DNA of 64,000 nt, from contig JBKBNP010000023.1 of NCBI GenBank assembly GCA_046295215.1, positions 1-64,000 of the forward strand, given 5' to 3'. The notes beneath the pieces are model-generated. The model was given only the letters and a program-made list of their open reading frames with translations, did no database searches and was not told where the DNA came from. This document shows positions 1-7,459 of the stretch, piece after piece. The stretch comes from Szabonella sp046295215. Its GTDB lineage: Bacteria; Pseudomonadota; Alphaproteobacteria; Rhodobacterales; Rhodobacteraceae. The first letter of the stretch is position 1. The number at the start of each line of letters is the position of its first letter. The position numbers were made by a program, and so were the translations under genes.

Positions 1-119
1 GAAAACCCCCGATCAAGCCTACTTCAACCAGCCGATACCCGAGGCGGTGGCGGCATAACCAAGGCGGAAAACCACTTACGAAACGCCCGGAACCTGTTCA
101 GATCAGCCGATCCACCTCT
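1..119 (+). mobile_element. Right end of an IS3-family insertion sequence, cut by the window edge
   Basis: The first 58 bases encode the last residues of an IS3-type OrfB transposase, followed by about 60 non-coding bases that run up to an abrupt junction near position 119-120. There a different transposase fragment (IS630 type, opposite strand) begins. The non-coding tail includes a stretch ending in gatccacctct, which I take as the terminal inverted repeat region. The other end lies outside the window, so neither the repeat nor a target duplication can be verified. Confidence 0.5.
2..58 (+). CDS. IS3-family transposase OrfB, C-terminal end (partial)
   Basis: Read in the frame starting at base 2, the codons give KTPDQAYFNQPIPEAVAA and then TAA at 56-58. 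A Lys-Thr-Pro-x-x-x-Tyr ending shortly after the DDE integrase core is the usual finish of IS3-group OrfB proteins, which bind and join the element ends with OrfA. Only 18 residues are present. The catalytic residues are outside the window, so activity cannot be judged. The assignment rests on recognising this tail, not on a domain. Confidence 0.55.
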   Translation, partial: KTPDQAYFNQPIPEAVAA

Positions 120-209
120 CTTGCGTGGGGTGTTGCGGTTGGGGATCAGGGCCTGAAGCTCAGCACGGTCGGCGGGGCCAAGGTAAAGGCTGATGTCATC
201 ACGTCTCAT
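120..209 (-). pseudogene. IS630-family transposase, N-terminal fragment
   Basis: On the minus strand from ATG at 207-209 the frame reads MRRDDISLYLGPADRAEL and continues to a Pro-Asn-Arg-Asn-Thr-Pro-Arg-Lys stretch. This matches the opening of IS630-type transposases, where a helix-turn-helix domain normally follows. After about 30 residues the similarity stops at roughly position 120. The frame then runs through unrelated sequence (the IS3 tail) to a stop near 24. The helix-turn-helix and DDE domains are missing, so it cannot work. The rest of the gene may lie beyond the IS3 element, to the left of the window. Confidence 0.5.
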
Positions 210-265
210 ACCCCGAATATCGCACGGCAGAGCGGCCTTGGGAATCCTGTGTCAGGCGTGCAACA

Positions 266-1063
266 TTAGCGCCCCTTCCAGACCGGATCGCGTTTTTCGG
301 CAAAGGCGCGTGCGCCTTCCAGTTGATCCTCGCTGGAATAGAGGAGGTCCACGGTCGCGAACTGCCGCTTGGTGATCCGGTTCAGGGCGTCCTGAAACCG
401 CATCGCCTCGGCCTCGCGCACCACTTCCTTGATCGCGGCATAGACCAGCGGCGGGCCGGAAACCAGAAGCTGCGCCAGATCCCAGGCTTTCGGCAGCAGA
501 TCCTGCGGCGTGGTGATCTCGCGCAGAAGGCCCCAGCGCAGCGCCTCCTCGGCATCGAACCAGCGTCCGGTCAGCAGCAGGTCCATCGCGACATGATAGG
601 GGATGCGCTTGGGCAGTTTGATCGAGGCCGCATCCGCCACCGTGCCCGACCGGATTTCCGGCAGCGCGAAGGTGGCATTGTCCGAGGCCAGGATCAGATC
701 GCAGGACAGCGCCAGTTCCAGCCCGCCGCCGCAGCAGATGCCGTTCACGGCGGCAATCACCGGCTTGTTGAGGTTCGGCAACTCCTGCAAGCCGCCAAAG
801 CCGCCCACGCCATAGTCCCCATCCACCGCATCGCCATCGGCGGCGGCCTTGAGATCCCAGCCGGGGCAAAAGAATTTCTCGCCTTCCGCCCGCAGGATCG
901 CCACGCGCAAGCTGTCATCATCGCGGAAATCGCGGAACACCAGTCCCATGATCCGGCTGGTGGCAAGGTCGATGGCATTGGCCTTTGGCCGGTCCAGCGT
1001 GACCTCCAGGATGGCACCTTCACGGCGCGTCCGCACCGGGCCTTCGCTTCGCATCTGCATCAT
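266..1063 (-). CDS. Enoyl-CoA hydratase/isomerase family protein, probably carnitinyl-CoA dehydratase-like
   Basis: A 265-residue crotonase-fold protein of full family length. The oxyanion-hole segments are visible: GEKFFCPGWDLK near residue 60 and the GGGLELALSCD segment near residue 110, followed by ALPEIRSG, where crotonases place a second acidic residue. Such enzymes add or remove water across the double bond of CoA thioesters. In this operon, with an acyl-CoA dehydrogenase, a CoA ligase and carnitine dehydrogenase, hydration of crotonobetainyl-CoA to carnitinyl-CoA (CaiD-like) is the likely role. That substrate is inferred from context. Its ATG overlaps the stop of the upstream ligase gene (ATGA-type overlap), so the two are translationally coupled. 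It is the last gene of the leftward operon. Confidence 0.82.
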   Translation of the reverse strand: MMQMRSEGPVRTRREGAILEVTLDRPKANAIDLATSRIMGLVFRDFRDDDSLRVAILRAEGEKFFCPGWDLKAAADGDAVDGDYGVGGFGGLQELPNLNKPVIAAVNGICCGGGLELALSCDLILASDNATFALPEIRSGTVADAASIKLPKRIPYHVAMDLLLTGRWFDAEEALRWGLLREITTPQDLLPKAWDLAQLLVSGPPLVYAAIKEVVREAEAMRFQDALNRITKRQFATVDLLYSSEDQLEGARAFAEKRDPVWKGR

Positions 1064-3057
1064 GTCTCTGTCTCCCAGATCACCGCATCCGCCGCGACGG
1101 CGCCGCGTTCGCGGACCATCAGCGGGTTGATTTCGATTTCCTCCAGCCGGGCGTCGCCCTGCATCATCGCCTGCAAGGCCATGACCGTGGTCAGAACCGC
1201 GCCCGTGTCAGCCTCTCCCCGCCCGCGATAGCCGTCCAGCATCGGCCAAAGCCGCAGGCGGCGCAAGGCAGAGCCGATTTCCGGCGCTGTCACCGGCAGG
1301 ACCAGCGTGACCGTATCGGCCAGCAATTCCGCCATCGTGCCGCCGAAACCCAGCGTGACCGTCGCGCCATAAACCGGGTCGCGCCGCAGCCCGATCAGCA
1401 GTTCGGCCACCACACCGCTGACCATCTCCTCGGCCAGATAACCCGTTGCCCCCGGCATCTCCGCCTGCCCCGCCAGCGTGGTCAGGTTCAGCCGCACCGC
1501 CCCGGCCTCGGTCTTGTGCGCAAAGCCCAGACCCTTGAGCGCCAAGGGGCCATCGAGAGCGGCAAGTTGATCCGCCAGCCCGGCCAGATCCGCCGCCACC
1601 ACGCCCTTCGGCACCATAACACCCGCCACCGCCAGCCGCGCCTTTGCCCGCGCCTCGTCCAGCATGACCGTCCGGCGCGGTGGCATGGCAGGCATTGGCC
1701 GCCACTCCGCAAGGGCGGGCGCGCGCTGCGCCGCCGTCAGCGCAGGCAAGGCCGCCTCCAGCCCCATCAGCGGGCAGATCCCGCGCGCGATCATCGCAAT
1801 CGCCAGATCCTCGTCGAAATTCTCAGGGAGGGACGAGACCGGAAAGGCAGCCCTGCCTGTGGCCGCCTGCGCCGCCTCGATGGCCTCCAGCGCGGGGGTG
1901 AAACTGGACGGATCACAGCGGTCGGGGCGCGGCGGGTCGATGATGAAGATCCCGGCGTCATAGGCCCCGAGCATGGTGGAAAAGACTTCGGTCGTGCGCG
2001 GCCCGTCGCCCCATATGAAAGTGTGGTAATCCAGCGGATTGGCGATGGCGACGATAGGCCCGAGGATTTCGCCCAGCCGCGCCGCAACTGGCCCCGGCAC
2101 TGCCGGAAAGTCGATGCCTCCCGGCGCGGCCATATCGGCGACAAGCCCCGCCTCCCCGCCCGAACAGGACAGCGAACAGAGCCGCGGCCCGATCCGGGGG
2201 CCATGGACGTGAAAGATCTTCAGCGTCTCGATCAGCGCATCGAGGCTGGCCACCTCCGCCACCCCCGCCTGAAGCAGAAAGGCCGAGGAGGCCGCCCCGC
2301 CCCCAGCAAGCGACGCGGTATGCGAGGCCGCTGCCTGCCGCGAAAGGTCGGTTTTGCCCGATTTGATGCAGACGATGCCCTTGCCCGCCCGCGCCGCCGC
2401 CTCGGCCATCGCGACGAAAGCGGCGGCATCGCCAATCCCCTCGACATAAAGCCCCAGCGCCGTCACCCGCGGATCGGCCAGCAATTCGCCCGCCAGCTCC
2501 GCCAGTCCGACTTGTGCCGCATTGCCCAGACAGGCCACATAGGCAACGGGCAACCCGCGCGCCTGCATGGTCAGGTTGATGACGATGTTGGAGGACTGGC
2601 TGAGCAGCGCCACCCCCCGCGCCACCCGCCGCCCCCCATGCTGGTCTGGCCAGAGCAGCGCACCATCAAGGTAGTTGATCACCCCATAGCAATTTGGCCC
2701 CAAGATCGGCATGCCACCTGCGGCCGCCACAAGATCCGCCTGCAAGCCCACCTCGCCCGCCTCCTGCCAGCCGGAGGCAAAGCAGATCGCCCCCCCCGCC
2801 CCCATGGCCGACAAGTCGCGCACCACGTCGACCGTGGCATGGCGGTTGACACCGATGAAGGTCGCGTCCGGCGCCTCCGGCAGGTCCGCGAGCGAGGGAG
2901 TGCAAGTGATGCCGCCGATCCGGTCGCGTGTGGGGTGGACCGGCCAGACCGTGCCATCAAAGCCCATTGCCCGGCATTGTTCGACCACATTCACGGCCCA
3001 ACCGGACCCCAGAACGGCAATCGAGCGGGGCCGCAAAAGACGGGCGAGGCTTCTCAT
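1060..3057 (-). CDS. Acyl-CoA ligase of the NDP-forming (acetate-CoA ligase/ACD) superfamily
   Basis: About 665 residues from the ATG at 3057; the open frame runs further upstream, but the conserved start (SLARLLRPRSIAVLGSG) begins there. A second ATG 12 bases upstream (3069) is possible. Order: CoA-binding Rossmann domain (about 1-130), succinyl-CoA-ligase-like domains (about 140-440) with an ASHTASLAG segment that holds the phosphorylated histidine in this family, and a C-terminal ATP-grasp domain (about 450-665). The family makes acyl-CoA from acid, CoA and a nucleoside triphosphate through a phospho-histidine. Here it probably activates gamma-butyrobetaine, crotonobetaine or carnitine, a job done by the unrelated AMP-forming CaiC in enterobacteria. 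The substrate is inferred from neighbours only. Confidence 0.8.
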   Translation of the reverse strand: MRSLARLLRPRSIAVLGSGWAVNVVEQCRAMGFDGTVWPVHPTRDRIGGITCTPSLADLPEAPDATFIGVNRHATVDVVRDLSAMGAGGAICFASGWQEAGEVGLQADLVAAAGGMPILGPNCYGVINYLDGALLWPDQHGGRRVARGVALLSQSSNIVINLTMQARGLPVAYVACLGNAAQVGLAELAGELLADPRVTALGLYVEGIGDAAAFVAMAEAAARAGKGIVCIKSGKTDLSRQAAASHTASLAGGGAASSAFLLQAGVAEVASLDALIETLKIFHVHGPRIGPRLCSLSCSGGEAGLVADMAAPGGIDFPAVPGPVAARLGEILGPIVAIANPLDYHTFIWGDGPRTTEVFSTMLGAYDAGIFIIDPPRPDRCDPSSFTPALEAIEAAQAATGRAAFPVSSLPENFDEDLAIAMIARGICPLMGLEAALPALTAAQRAPALAEWRPMPAMPPRRTVMLDEARAKARLAVAGVMVPKGVVAADLAGLADQLAALDGPLALKGLGFAHKTEAGAVRLNLTTLAGQAEMPGATGYLAEEMVSGVVAELLIGLRRDPVYGATVTLGFGGTMAELLADTVTLVLPVTAPEIGSALRRLRLWPMLDGYRGRGEADTGAVLTTVMALQAMMQGDARLEEIEINPLMVRERGAVAADAVIWETET

Positions 3058-3087
3058 TCCGCCGACCATGCAGGATTGCCGATGTCG

Positions 3088-3345
3088 AAGGGGGGCTGTC
3101 TGCCCCCCACGGAGGCGCGGGGCGCGCCTCCTCCCCCCGAGGATATTTGAGAACAGATGAAAGCCACAAGACGCCCTGCCCCCATCCATGGAGGCAGGGT
3201 CGCTTCACCTGTTGCGGTCATCGGCGTCCCCGCCTGTCCCGCTCTGGAAGGTTGGAGCGCAAAGGTTAACATTTCGTTCCTTCATCTGTTCTCAAATATC
3301 CTCGGGGGTCCGGGGGCAGACAGCCCCCGGGACGCGTCCTCAGCC
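3088..3345. repeat. Two facing copies of a palindromic intergenic repeat
   Basis: Between the ligase gene and the acyl-CoA dehydrogenase gene, the block gaggatatttgagaacaga (about 3140-3159) recurs as its reverse complement, tctgttctcaaatatcctc (about 3285-3303). Each copy is accompanied by a G-run/C-run hairpin built on gctgtctgcccccc (left) or gggggcagacagccccc (right). The two units face each other across about 125 bases. The right unit lies just beyond the acyl-CoA dehydrogenase stop codon and could act as a transcription attenuator. I recall similar G-rich units between genes in Rhodobacterales, but that is memory, not a search. Confidence 0.75.
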
Positions 3346-4506
3346 CCCGACGCTGCGGAGAAGTTCGCGGCTTATGATATGGCGCTGGATCTCTGACGTG
3401 CCTTCCCAGATCCGTTCCACCCGTGCATCGCGCCAGATCCGTTCCAGCGGCAATTCCTCCATCAGGCCCATGCCGCCATGGATCTGGATCGCCTCGTCGG
3501 CGACCATGGCCAGCACCTCGGTCGCCTTGAGCTTCGCCATGGACATATCGGCCTCGGTCACCGTTCCCTGGTCGAATTTCCAGCCCGCCTCCCAGGTCAG
3601 CAGTTCAGCGCCCTTCAACTCCATCGCCATGTCGGCGAGTTTGAAGCTGACGCCCTGGAACTTGCCGATGGCTTGCCCGAACTGGCGGCGCTCGGCGGCG
3701 TAGGAAACCGCATGGCCCAGCGCGCGCGCGGCGCGGCCCAGCGAGGTGGCGGCGACCTGCAACCGCGTCGCGCCCAGCCAGGTATTTGCCACCTCGAACC
3801 CTTTATGTGGTTCCCCCAGCACGTTTTCGGCAGGCACGCGGCAATCGTCGAAGTCCAGAACCGCGTTGGTATAGCCGCGATGGCTGACATTGCGGTAGCC
3901 TTCGCGCACGGTGAAGCCCGGCGTGCCCTTGTCCACGAAAAAGGCGGTGATCTTCTTTTTCGGACCGCGCGGGGTCTGTTCCTCGCCTGTCGCCATGAAG
4001 GCGATGGTGAAGCCTGCGATGTCGGCATGGGAGATGAAATGCTTGGTGCCATTCAGCACCCAGTCGGACCCCTCTTGCCGGGCCGAGGCCTTCATCCCGC
4101 GCAGGTCGGACCCGGCGCCCGGCTCGGTCATGGCAAGGCAATCCCAGGTTTCCCCCCGGATGCAGGGCATCAGGTAGCGTTCGCGCTGGTCAGGGGTGCC
4201 CGCCAGCAGGATGTTTGACGGCCGTGCCACGCAGGTCCAGTGCAGCGCGTAATTCGCCCGGCCCAACTCGCGTTCATAGAGCAGCCAGGAGAGCGTATCG
4301 AGGCCCGCGCCGCCGACCTCCTCGGGCATGTTGGCAGCATAAAGACCCGCCGCCATCGCCTTGGCCTGCACCTCGCGGATCAGCTCGGGCGGCAGGTGGC
4401 CTGTGCGTTCCACCATCGCCTCATGCGGGTAAAGTTCCGCCTCCACGAAGGCGCGGGTGGTATCGACGATCATGCGCTGTTCATCGGTCAGTCCAAACTG
4501 CATCAT
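3340..4506 (-). CDS. Acyl-CoA dehydrogenase, probably acting on gamma-butyrobetainyl-CoA
   Basis: A 388-residue flavoprotein of normal length. The N-terminal helical domain (about 1-115) is followed by the FAD-binding signature AMTEPGAGSD (near 128), the beta-barrel, and a C-terminal helical domain with RRQFGQAIGKFQ (near 285) and IHGGMGLMEE. The catalytic glutamate is expected in WEGTSEIQ near the end. It should oxidise a CoA thioester to its 2-enoyl form and pass electrons to an electron-transfer flavoprotein. With carnitine dehydrogenase upstream and a CaiD-like hydratase downstream, oxidation of gamma-butyrobetainyl-CoA to crotonobetainyl-CoA is plausible. Its ATG overlaps the stop of the carnitine dehydrogenase gene by four bases. 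The 282-bp gap that follows contains the facing palindromic repeats. Confidence 0.83.
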   Translation of the reverse strand: MMQFGLTDEQRMIVDTTRAFVEAELYPHEAMVERTGHLPPELIREVQAKAMAAGLYAANMPEEVGGAGLDTLSWLLYERELGRANYALHWTCVARPSNILLAGTPDQRERYLMPCIRGETWDCLAMTEPGAGSDLRGMKASARQEGSDWVLNGTKHFISHADIAGFTIAFMATGEEQTPRGPKKKITAFFVDKGTPGFTVREGYRNVSHRGYTNAVLDFDDCRVPAENVLGEPHKGFEVANTWLGATRLQVAATSLGRAARALGHAVSYAAERRQFGQAIGKFQGVSFKLADMAMELKGAELLTWEAGWKFDQGTVTEADMSMAKLKATEVLAMVADEAIQIHGGMGLMEELPLERIWRDARVERIWEGTSEIQRHIISRELLRSVGG

Positions 4507-5960
4507 GCCCTCCCCTGCCCGATATGACGGCCGGCGCTCTGCGGCCTAGGCAATGCCTGATGCGCCGCCGCGATGGGCTGCAAGCGGTCGAGGATCGCCT
4601 GCGGCGCGGGGACGGCGCGGCCTGCGGCCATGTCCACATGCAAAAGCATCTGTTCCAGCGTTGCCACCGCTTGCCCATCCTTCAGGAGGCGGATGAAGAT
4701 GTGCAGGCGTTTTTCATCGGCATGCAGCACCTGCACCGTGCCGGTCAGCGCATCGCCCAGCTTTGCCTCGCCCAGATGCATGATATGGGTTTCGGCGGTG
4801 TAATAGCTGAAGCCCGTTCCGACATAAGCCACATCCGCCCCGATATGGCGCAGGAAGGCATCACAGGTTTCCGACGAGGCGAAGAGATAGCGGCTTTCGG
4901 TCATGTGGCCGTTATAATCGATCCAGCCCGGCAGCACGGTCATCCGCGCCATTTCCATCGGGGCGGCGGTATCGGGTGCGGCGGCGGGCATTGCGGCGCG
5001 GCGGCGGGCGTCATGTTCCAGCAGCACCTTGCCCGCCCCCCAATCGCGGTCTTTCAGCACCCGCAGGAAGCCGATCAGGTTCTGGTCGCGGATGCGTTCC
5101 AACTCGCGGATCGTGTGATGCCCCGATTGCGCATCGGACTGGCCTGCGATCAGGTCCACCAATTCGTCGTTGAACTCGGGCACATCCATCAGCTTGGTCC
5201 ACGGCCATGTCAGGCAGGGGCCGAATTGCGCCATGAAATGTTTCATCCCGGCTTCGCCACCGGCCACGCGATAGGTCTCGAAAAGGCCCATCTGGCCCCA
5301 GCGCAGGCCAAATCCCATGCGGATCGCCTCGTCGATTTCCTCGGTCGTGGCGACACCATCCTTGACCAGCCACAGCGCCTCGCGCCAGACCGCCTCAAGG
5401 AAGCGGTCGGCGATATGGGCGTCGATCTCCTTGCGGACATGCAGGGGGAACATGCCCAGTTCGCGCAGGATTTCCTTGGCGCGCTCGATCAGCGCGGGGT
5501 CGGAGGCGGGCGAGGGCACCACCTCGGCCAGCGGCAAAAGGTAGACAGGGTTGAACGGATGGGCCACGAAAATCGTGGCAGGGTTGGCCGCCCCCTGCTG
5601 CAATTCCGAGGGCTTGAAGCCGGAGGTGGAGCTGCCGATGGGTGCGTCGGGGGAAACCTGCTGGATCTGGGCAAAGACGCGATGCTTGAGGTCCAGCCGT
5701 TCACTGACCGATTCCTGAATGTAATCGGCGCCCTCAACCGCCTCGGTGATCGTATCTGCAAAGCTGAGCCGCCCCTCTGGGGGCATCGGGCCATCCGACA
5801 GGGCGGGCAGGGCGGCGCGGGCATTGGCCAGCACCTCGCCCAGCTTGCGCGGTGCCTCGGGGTCGGGATCGAACACCGCCACATCCCAGCCGTTGAGCAG
5901 GAAACGCGCGGCCCAGCCTCCGCCGATCACGCCGCCGCCGATGATTGCTGCCTTGGGCAT
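4503..5960 (-). CDS. lcdH: L-carnitine dehydrogenase fused to a hotdog thioesterase (betainyl-CoA thioesterase)
   Basis: A 485-residue two-domain protein. Residues 1 to about 320 form a 3-hydroxyacyl-CoA-dehydrogenase-like enzyme with the NAD-binding loop IGGGVIGGGWAARFL at the N-terminus and GSSTSGFKPSEL near 115. This family oxidises L-carnitine to 3-dehydrocarnitine. From about residue 335 a hotdog-fold thioesterase follows (WIDYNGHMTESRY, then FSYYTAETHIMHLGEA). This fusion is known in alphaproteobacteria, where the second half hydrolyses betainyl-CoA to glycine betaine. The two reactions flank the step of the BKACE enzyme encoded two genes upstream, so first and third reactions share one polypeptide. 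The ATG overlaps the lipocalin stop (ATGA). Confidence 0.9.
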   Translation of the reverse strand: MPKAAIIGGGVIGGGWAARFLLNGWDVAVFDPDPEAPRKLGEVLANARAALPALSDGPMPPEGRLSFADTITEAVEGADYIQESVSERLDLKHRVFAQIQQVSPDAPIGSSTSGFKPSELQQGAANPATIFVAHPFNPVYLLPLAEVVPSPASDPALIERAKEILRELGMFPLHVRKEIDAHIADRFLEAVWREALWLVKDGVATTEEIDEAIRMGFGLRWGQMGLFETYRVAGGEAGMKHFMAQFGPCLTWPWTKLMDVPEFNDELVDLIAGQSDAQSGHHTIRELERIRDQNLIGFLRVLKDRDWGAGKVLLEHDARRRAAMPAAAPDTAAPMEMARMTVLPGWIDYNGHMTESRYLFASSETCDAFLRHIGADVAYVGTGFSYYTAETHIMHLGEAKLGDALTGTVQVLHADEKRLHIFIRLLKDGQAVATLEQMLLHVDMAAGRAVPAPQAILDRLQPIAAAHQALPRPQSAGRHIGQGRA

Positions 5961-6484
5961 CAGTGCCTCGTCCTTTGAAGTTGGGTCAGGTCGTATCCGT
6001 TCGCTTCCAGCACAGCGCGTGCTTGGCGGAGGCGTGTCTCGGGAATCTCGGGGGTGCGGTGCAGGATCCAGCCCGCGCGGCCCGAAGGCACGCCGACGAC
6101 CGCTGTGCGGAAATCAGGCGACAGCCACAAAACCCAGTAATCCCCGGGAAAAGGCACCCGGCCCAGCCGGACCTGCAACTGCCCCGGCCCGACCACGGTC
6201 GCCGTGCCCGCGATCTGCGAAACCGGGCCGTCGGGATGGTCCTTGCGGCAAGTGTTCAGCACGCCGATCACCCCGTCGGGGCGCAGGTCGTAATCGGCGG
6301 TGGTCGCAGTGCATCCCCGCTGGAAGAATACCGGAAAGCTGGCCACCTCATACCACCGCCCGGCATAGCGTTCGGCATCCAGCCGCGCCACGGTCGCCAT
6401 GGGTTGTGCAGTGTCGCGGAACGCGGGCGCGCAGGCCGACAGGCCGAGGAGCAGGATCAGGGTCAGGGTCAGCCGGGCCTTCAT
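5960..6484 (-). CDS. Lipocalin-family outer-membrane lipoprotein (Blc-like)
   Basis: 174 residues from the ATG at 6484, which overlaps the stop of the cleavage-enzyme gene. The N-terminus is a lipoprotein signal, with a hydrophobic stretch ending in the lipobox LSAC (Cys18), so the mature protein should be lipid-anchored. RYAGRWYEVASFPVFFQRG holds the Gly-x-Trp motif of lipocalins, and an acidic/aromatic segment with GDYWVLWLSPDFR follows as in bacterial Blc proteins. Lipocalins bind small hydrophobic ligands in a beta-barrel. Its place inside a carnitine operon is odd; it could bind a lipid-derived or acylated onium compound, but that is speculation. A longer frame upstream is rejected because it runs through the neighbouring gene and has no signal peptide. 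Confidence 0.85.
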   Translation of the reverse strand: MKARLTLTLILLLGLSACAPAFRDTAQPMATVARLDAERYAGRWYEVASFPVFFQRGCTATTADYDLRPDGVIGVLNTCRKDHPDGPVSQIAGTATVVGPGQLQVRLGRVPFPGDYWVLWLSPDFRTAVVGVPSGRAGWILHRTPEIPETRLRQARAVLEANGYDLTQLQRTRH

Positions 6485-7389
6485 CGTGGCGCGCGCTTTT
6501 CCAGTTTCAGCCGTGCGCGGACCTCGGCGGGGGTGATGACCCGCCCGCCCATGGCCTGAATGATGCCGACCGCCCGATCCACCAGTTGTGCATTGGTCGC
6601 CAGCACACCCTTGTCCAGCCAGAGATTGTCCTCCAGCCCCACGCGGACATTGCCGCCCGCCAGCACGGCAGCGGCGACATAGGCCATCTGGTTGCGCCCG
6701 ATGGCGAAGGCCGACCAATGCCAGTCCTGCGGCACATTGTTGACCATGGCCATATAGGTGTTGAGGTCATCCGGTGCGCCCCAGGGCACGCCCATGCAAA
6801 GCTGCACCAGCACCGGATCGGGGATGATGCCTTCGGCCACAAGCTGTTTCGCGAACCACAGATGCCCAGTGTCGAAGGCCTCGATTTCAATGCGCACGCC
6901 CGATGCCGCCATCCGGGTGGCCATGTCGCGCAGCATGCCGGGCGTGTTGACCATGACATAATCGGCCTCGGCGAAATTCATCGTGCCGCAGTCGAGCGTG
7001 CAGATCTCGGGACGGCAGTCGACGACATGGGCGACACGTTCCTCGGCCCCGGCCATGTCGGACCGCTGGCTCATCCGGTTCATCGCCTCGGTGCCGTCGA
7101 ACAGCATGTCGCCCCCCATGCCCGCCGTGAGGTTCAGCACGACATCGGTGGCAGAATCGCGGATGCGCTCGGTCAGTTCGCGATAAAGCGCGGGGTCGCG
7201 GGAGGGCACGCCGGTTTCGGGGTCGCGTACATGGCAATGGACCACCGCCGCCCCGGCCTTGGCCGCCGCAATGGCACTGTCGGCAATCTGTTCCGGCGAG
7301 CGGGGGACATGCGGACTGCGGTCCTGCGTGCCGCCCGATCCGGTCACGGCGCAGGTGATGAAAACCTCTCGGTTCATGGTCAGGGGCAT
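6481..7389 (-). CDS. cdhC: BKACE-family 3-dehydrocarnitine cleavage enzyme (DUF849)
   Basis: 302 residues from the ATG at 7389, preceded at about eight bases by the ribosome-binding sequence aaaggagaa. The frame extends far upstream through the divergent regulator, but this start is supported by the site and by the family N-terminus (REVFITCAVTGSGG). AVVHCHVRDPETG near residue 47 carries the zinc-ligand histidines of beta-keto acid cleavage enzymes, and GVPWGAPDD near 195 is also typical. The enzyme moves an acyl group from acetyl-CoA, turning 3-dehydrocarnitine into betainyl-CoA and acetoacetate. The adjacent carnitine dehydrogenase/thioesterase and CdhR-like regulator support this substrate. 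It is the first gene of the operon. Confidence 0.88.
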   Translation of the reverse strand: MPLTMNREVFITCAVTGSGGTQDRSPHVPRSPEQIADSAIAAAKAGAAVVHCHVRDPETGVPSRDPALYRELTERIRDSATDVVLNLTAGMGGDMLFDGTEAMNRMSQRSDMAGAEERVAHVVDCRPEICTLDCGTMNFAEADYVMVNTPGMLRDMATRMAASGVRIEIEAFDTGHLWFAKQLVAEGIIPDPVLVQLCMGVPWGAPDDLNTYMAMVNNVPQDWHWSAFAIGRNQMAYVAAAVLAGGNVRVGLEDNLWLDKGVLATNAQLVDRAVGIIQAMGGRVITPAEVRARLKLEKRAPR

Positions 7390-7459
7390 GGGCGGTTCTC
7401 CTTTACACCGTGATGATAGGCGTGCAAAACCGGGTAAGAATGGCAAATTGCGCAGTGCG
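7390..7459. promoter_or_regulatory. Divergent promoter region of the carnitine operon and its regulator
   Basis: Only 70 bases separate the start codons of the leftward cleavage-enzyme gene and the rightward regulator. Both promoters and any activator site must lie here or extend into the coding starts. The ribosome-binding site of the leftward gene (rc of ttctccttt) is clear. I could not fix -35/-10 hexamers with confidence. Confidence 0.5.
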
